A DNA stretch of 64,000 nucleotides from Cupriavidus sp. (GTDB lineage: Bacteria; Pseudomonadota; Gammaproteobacteria; Burkholderiales; Burkholderiaceae): the NCBI GenBank assembly GCA_031180665.1, contig JAPSLP010000016.1:46904-110903 (forward strand), given 5' to 3'. Under the pieces are notes generated by a model that was not told where the DNA came from, made no database searches, and was given only the letters and a program-made list of their open reading frames with translations. Of the stretch, positions 62,617-64,000 are shown one piece after another. The position numbers and the translations under genes were made by a program. Within the stretch, counting starts at the first letter, position 1, and the number at the start of each line of letters is the position of its first letter.

Positions 62617-63549
62617 ATGAGCGAAACAACCCGCAATGTGCAACCGGTTATCGTCAACCTTGGCAACGCAGGTTCTGGCGAACTCGTTCCCTCCCGCTAC
62701 GCCGTGCGCGTCGGTGACATCGACGTCGTACTGATCAGCGATGGCATCCTTCCGCTTCCGACCAGTACCATGTCGACCAACGTGAGCCAATCGGACCGCA
62801 ATGAATGGTTCGATAGCCGCTTCCTGCAACGGGACATGTTCGACTGGGCGCTCAACATCGCCCTCGTGCGCAGCGGCGAACGCCTGGTCCTCGTCGATTC
62901 GGGCGTCGGCGACGGATTCGAATACTTCTCGCGCGCCGGTCGATCGGTGATGCGACTGGAATCGGCCGGTATTGATCTGGCTGCGATCACCGATATCGTC
63001 ATCACGCATATGCACATGGACCATGTCGGTGGGCTGAACGTGGATGGCATCAAGGCCAAGCTGCGCCCTGACGTACGCATTCACGTCGCAGCCGCAGAAG
63101 TCGAATTCTGGAAAAATCCGGATTTCAGCAAGACCGTCATGCCCGAAGCGGTTCCTCCCGCCCTGCGCAAGGCGGCCGCCAAATTCGTCGAACTCTACGG
63201 CAAGAACCTCGTGTTGTTCGATCGAACCGTGGAAGTCGCAGCGGGCGTGTCAGCGCGTGTGACGGGTGGACATACCCCGGGGCACTGCGTCGTGGATGTT
63301 GCATCGAAGGGCGAGAAGCTGACCTTCGTAGGCGATGCCATTTTCGAAGTCGGCTTCGACAATCCCCGTTGGCAGAATGGCTTCGAGCACGAGCCGGAAG
63401 TCGCTGCGGACGTGCGTATCGCGCTGCTCAACGAAGCCGCCGAGACCGGCGCTCTACTGGCCGCAGCGCATGTCGCATTCCCATCCATCGGTCACATTGC
63501 AAAGAACGGCGAGAATTTCCGCTTCGTTCCGGTGCAGTGGGATTACTGA
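62617..63549 (+). CDS. Metallo-beta-lactamase-fold hydrolase
   Basis: The 310-residue protein has the full zinc motif HMHMDH (residues 121-126), VDSGVGD before it, GHTPGHCVV and VGDAIF as later ligand regions. Such enzymes include lactonases and other hydrolases; AHVAFPSIGHI is the C-terminal ligand region. The substrate is not evident. AGGA nine bases before the ATG at 62617 supports the start. The 292 bases upstream show nothing I can identify; a terminator follows. Confidence 0.88.
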   Translation: MSETTRNVQPVIVNLGNAGSGELVPSRYAVRVGDIDVVLISDGILPLPTSTMSTNVSQSDRNEWFDSRFLQRDMFDWALNIALVRSGERLVLVDSGVGDGFEYFSRAGRSVMRLESAGIDLAAITDIVITHMHMDHVGGLNVDGIKAKLRPDVRIHVAAAEVEFWKNPDFSKTVMPEAVPPALRKAAAKFVELYGKNLVLFDRTVEVAAGVSARVTGGHTPGHCVVDVASKGEKLTFVGDAIFEVGFDNPRWQNGFEHEPEVAADVRIALLNEAAETGALLAAAHVAFPSIGHIAKNGENFRFVPVQWDY

Positions 63550-63606
63550 TTGATACTCGACGAACAACCGTCATCGTATCGATTGCGACGATGATGGCGA
63601 GAAAAG

Positions 63607-63638
63607 CGCCGGGGGTTCAAAAGACCCGCGGCGATTTT
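63607..63638 (+). terminator. Terminator between the hydrolase and SDR genes
   Basis: A 10-base stem with one mismatch (63607-63616 and 63624-63633) is followed by ATTTT. It lies between convergent genes. Confidence 0.55.
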
Positions 63639-63701
63639 CTGCGCATTTACGGTAGCGTTGCCAGCCGGTCCCAACAGCGGGTCCGATTGCGGCCAGCAAT
63701 G

Positions 63702-64000
63702 TCAGGTCAGCGCGATCCCACCATCGACGCGCAGGTTCACGCCGGTGATGAAGCTGCCTTCCCCACTGGTCAGCATCAGTGCCGCAAATGCAATCTCGTC
63801 GGCACGCCCCAGGCGACCAAGCGGAATGGCACTTGCCACGCCTGCCTCGAAAGCTGGCCTGTCATCCTCGGTCACGCCGAGCTTGGACAGGATCGGCGTA
63901 TCGACGGGACCTGGGCTGATGACGTTCACCCGAATGCCGCGCGCCTTGAACTCGAGCGCCCAGCTCCGCGCAAACGCTTCAATCGCCGCTTTGGTACCTG
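63702..64000 (-). CDS. Short-chain dehydrogenase/reductase, C-terminal part (cut by window edge)
   Basis: The visible 98 residues are the end of an SDR: GTKAAIEAFARSWALEF contains the catalytic Lys of the YxxxK motif, NVISPGPVDTPI is the conserved segment after it, and ITGVNLRVDGGIALT is the usual C-terminus. The nucleotide-binding and Tyr parts lie outside the window. Confidence 0.9.
   Translation of the reverse strand, partial: GTKAAIEAFARSWALEFKARGIRVNVISPGPVDTPILSKLGVTEDDRPAFEAGVASAIPLGRLGRADEIAFAALMLTSGEGSFITGVNLRVDGGIALT

Overview
The window is GC-rich, densely coded DNA from a flagellated proteobacterium, most probably a betaproteobacterium of the Burkholderiaceae (Cupriavidus/Ralstonia type). 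This rests on the flagellar gene order (fliC-flaG-fliD-fliS-fliT-fliK-like-flhB-like, with fliE opposite fliFGHIJK), a Bug-type tricarboxylate receptor, many LysR/IclR/MocR regulators beside catabolic genes, and strong GC third-position bias. I see no rRNA, tRNA, CRISPR array, transposase or phage gene. The genus is inference.

Layout. 1-1.4 kb: end of a two-component system. 1.5-4.5 kb: a GbsR/MarR-type regulator and a cyanide-insensitive-type cytochrome bd oxidase (cydAB). 4.6-13.4 kb: assorted genes (MpaB/DUF2236 protein, PepSY membrane protein, AraC regulator, methyltransferase, DHA2 exporter, LuxR-type regulator, large lipoprotein). 13.5-14.7 kb: an AbiEii-like toxin with an Xre-type antitoxin. 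14.8-31.8 kb: chemotaxis and flagella, made up of a methyl-accepting chemotaxis protein, a 930-base non-coding stretch with a sigma28-like promoter, a divergent Hfq-like gene, flagellin and its capping/chaperone genes, then divergent fliE and fliFGHIJK. 32-37 kb: alkB, a Tat-exported PhoX phosphatase with a possible Pho box, and a FUSC-family membrane protein.

37.5-47.8 kb: an Asp/Glu racemase, LysR and divergent argininosuccinate-lyase-like gene; a leftward bug-leuC-leuD-DUF1059 operon facing a second LysR gene, with a 12-bp tandem repeat in the shared promoter region; an MFS transporter and a ParB-like protein. 48-50 kb: a decayed Fic gene that keeps intact operators, a uracil-DNA-glycosylase-like gene and an NTF2-like protein. 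50.2-55.1 kb: a MocR regulator divergent from a degradative HMG-CoA reductase and transporter genes, which looks like a mevalonate uptake and catabolism locus. 55.2-63.5 kb: a cupin, two tandem IclR regulators, a metallo-beta-lactamase-fold protein with a degenerate metal motif, an FAD monooxygenase, a DUF2783 protein and an MFS transporter (a probable aromatic or organic-acid catabolic unit), then a canonical metallo-hydrolase and the end of an SDR gene.

The most interesting points are the Hfq-like Sm protein just upstream of flagellin, next to a possible sigma28-driven structured RNA on the opposite strand; the ArgH-like lyase that has lost the argininosuccinate-type substrate motif and sits beside an Asp/Glu racemase; and the metallo-hydrolase whose HxHxDH motif reads HYHAVR.
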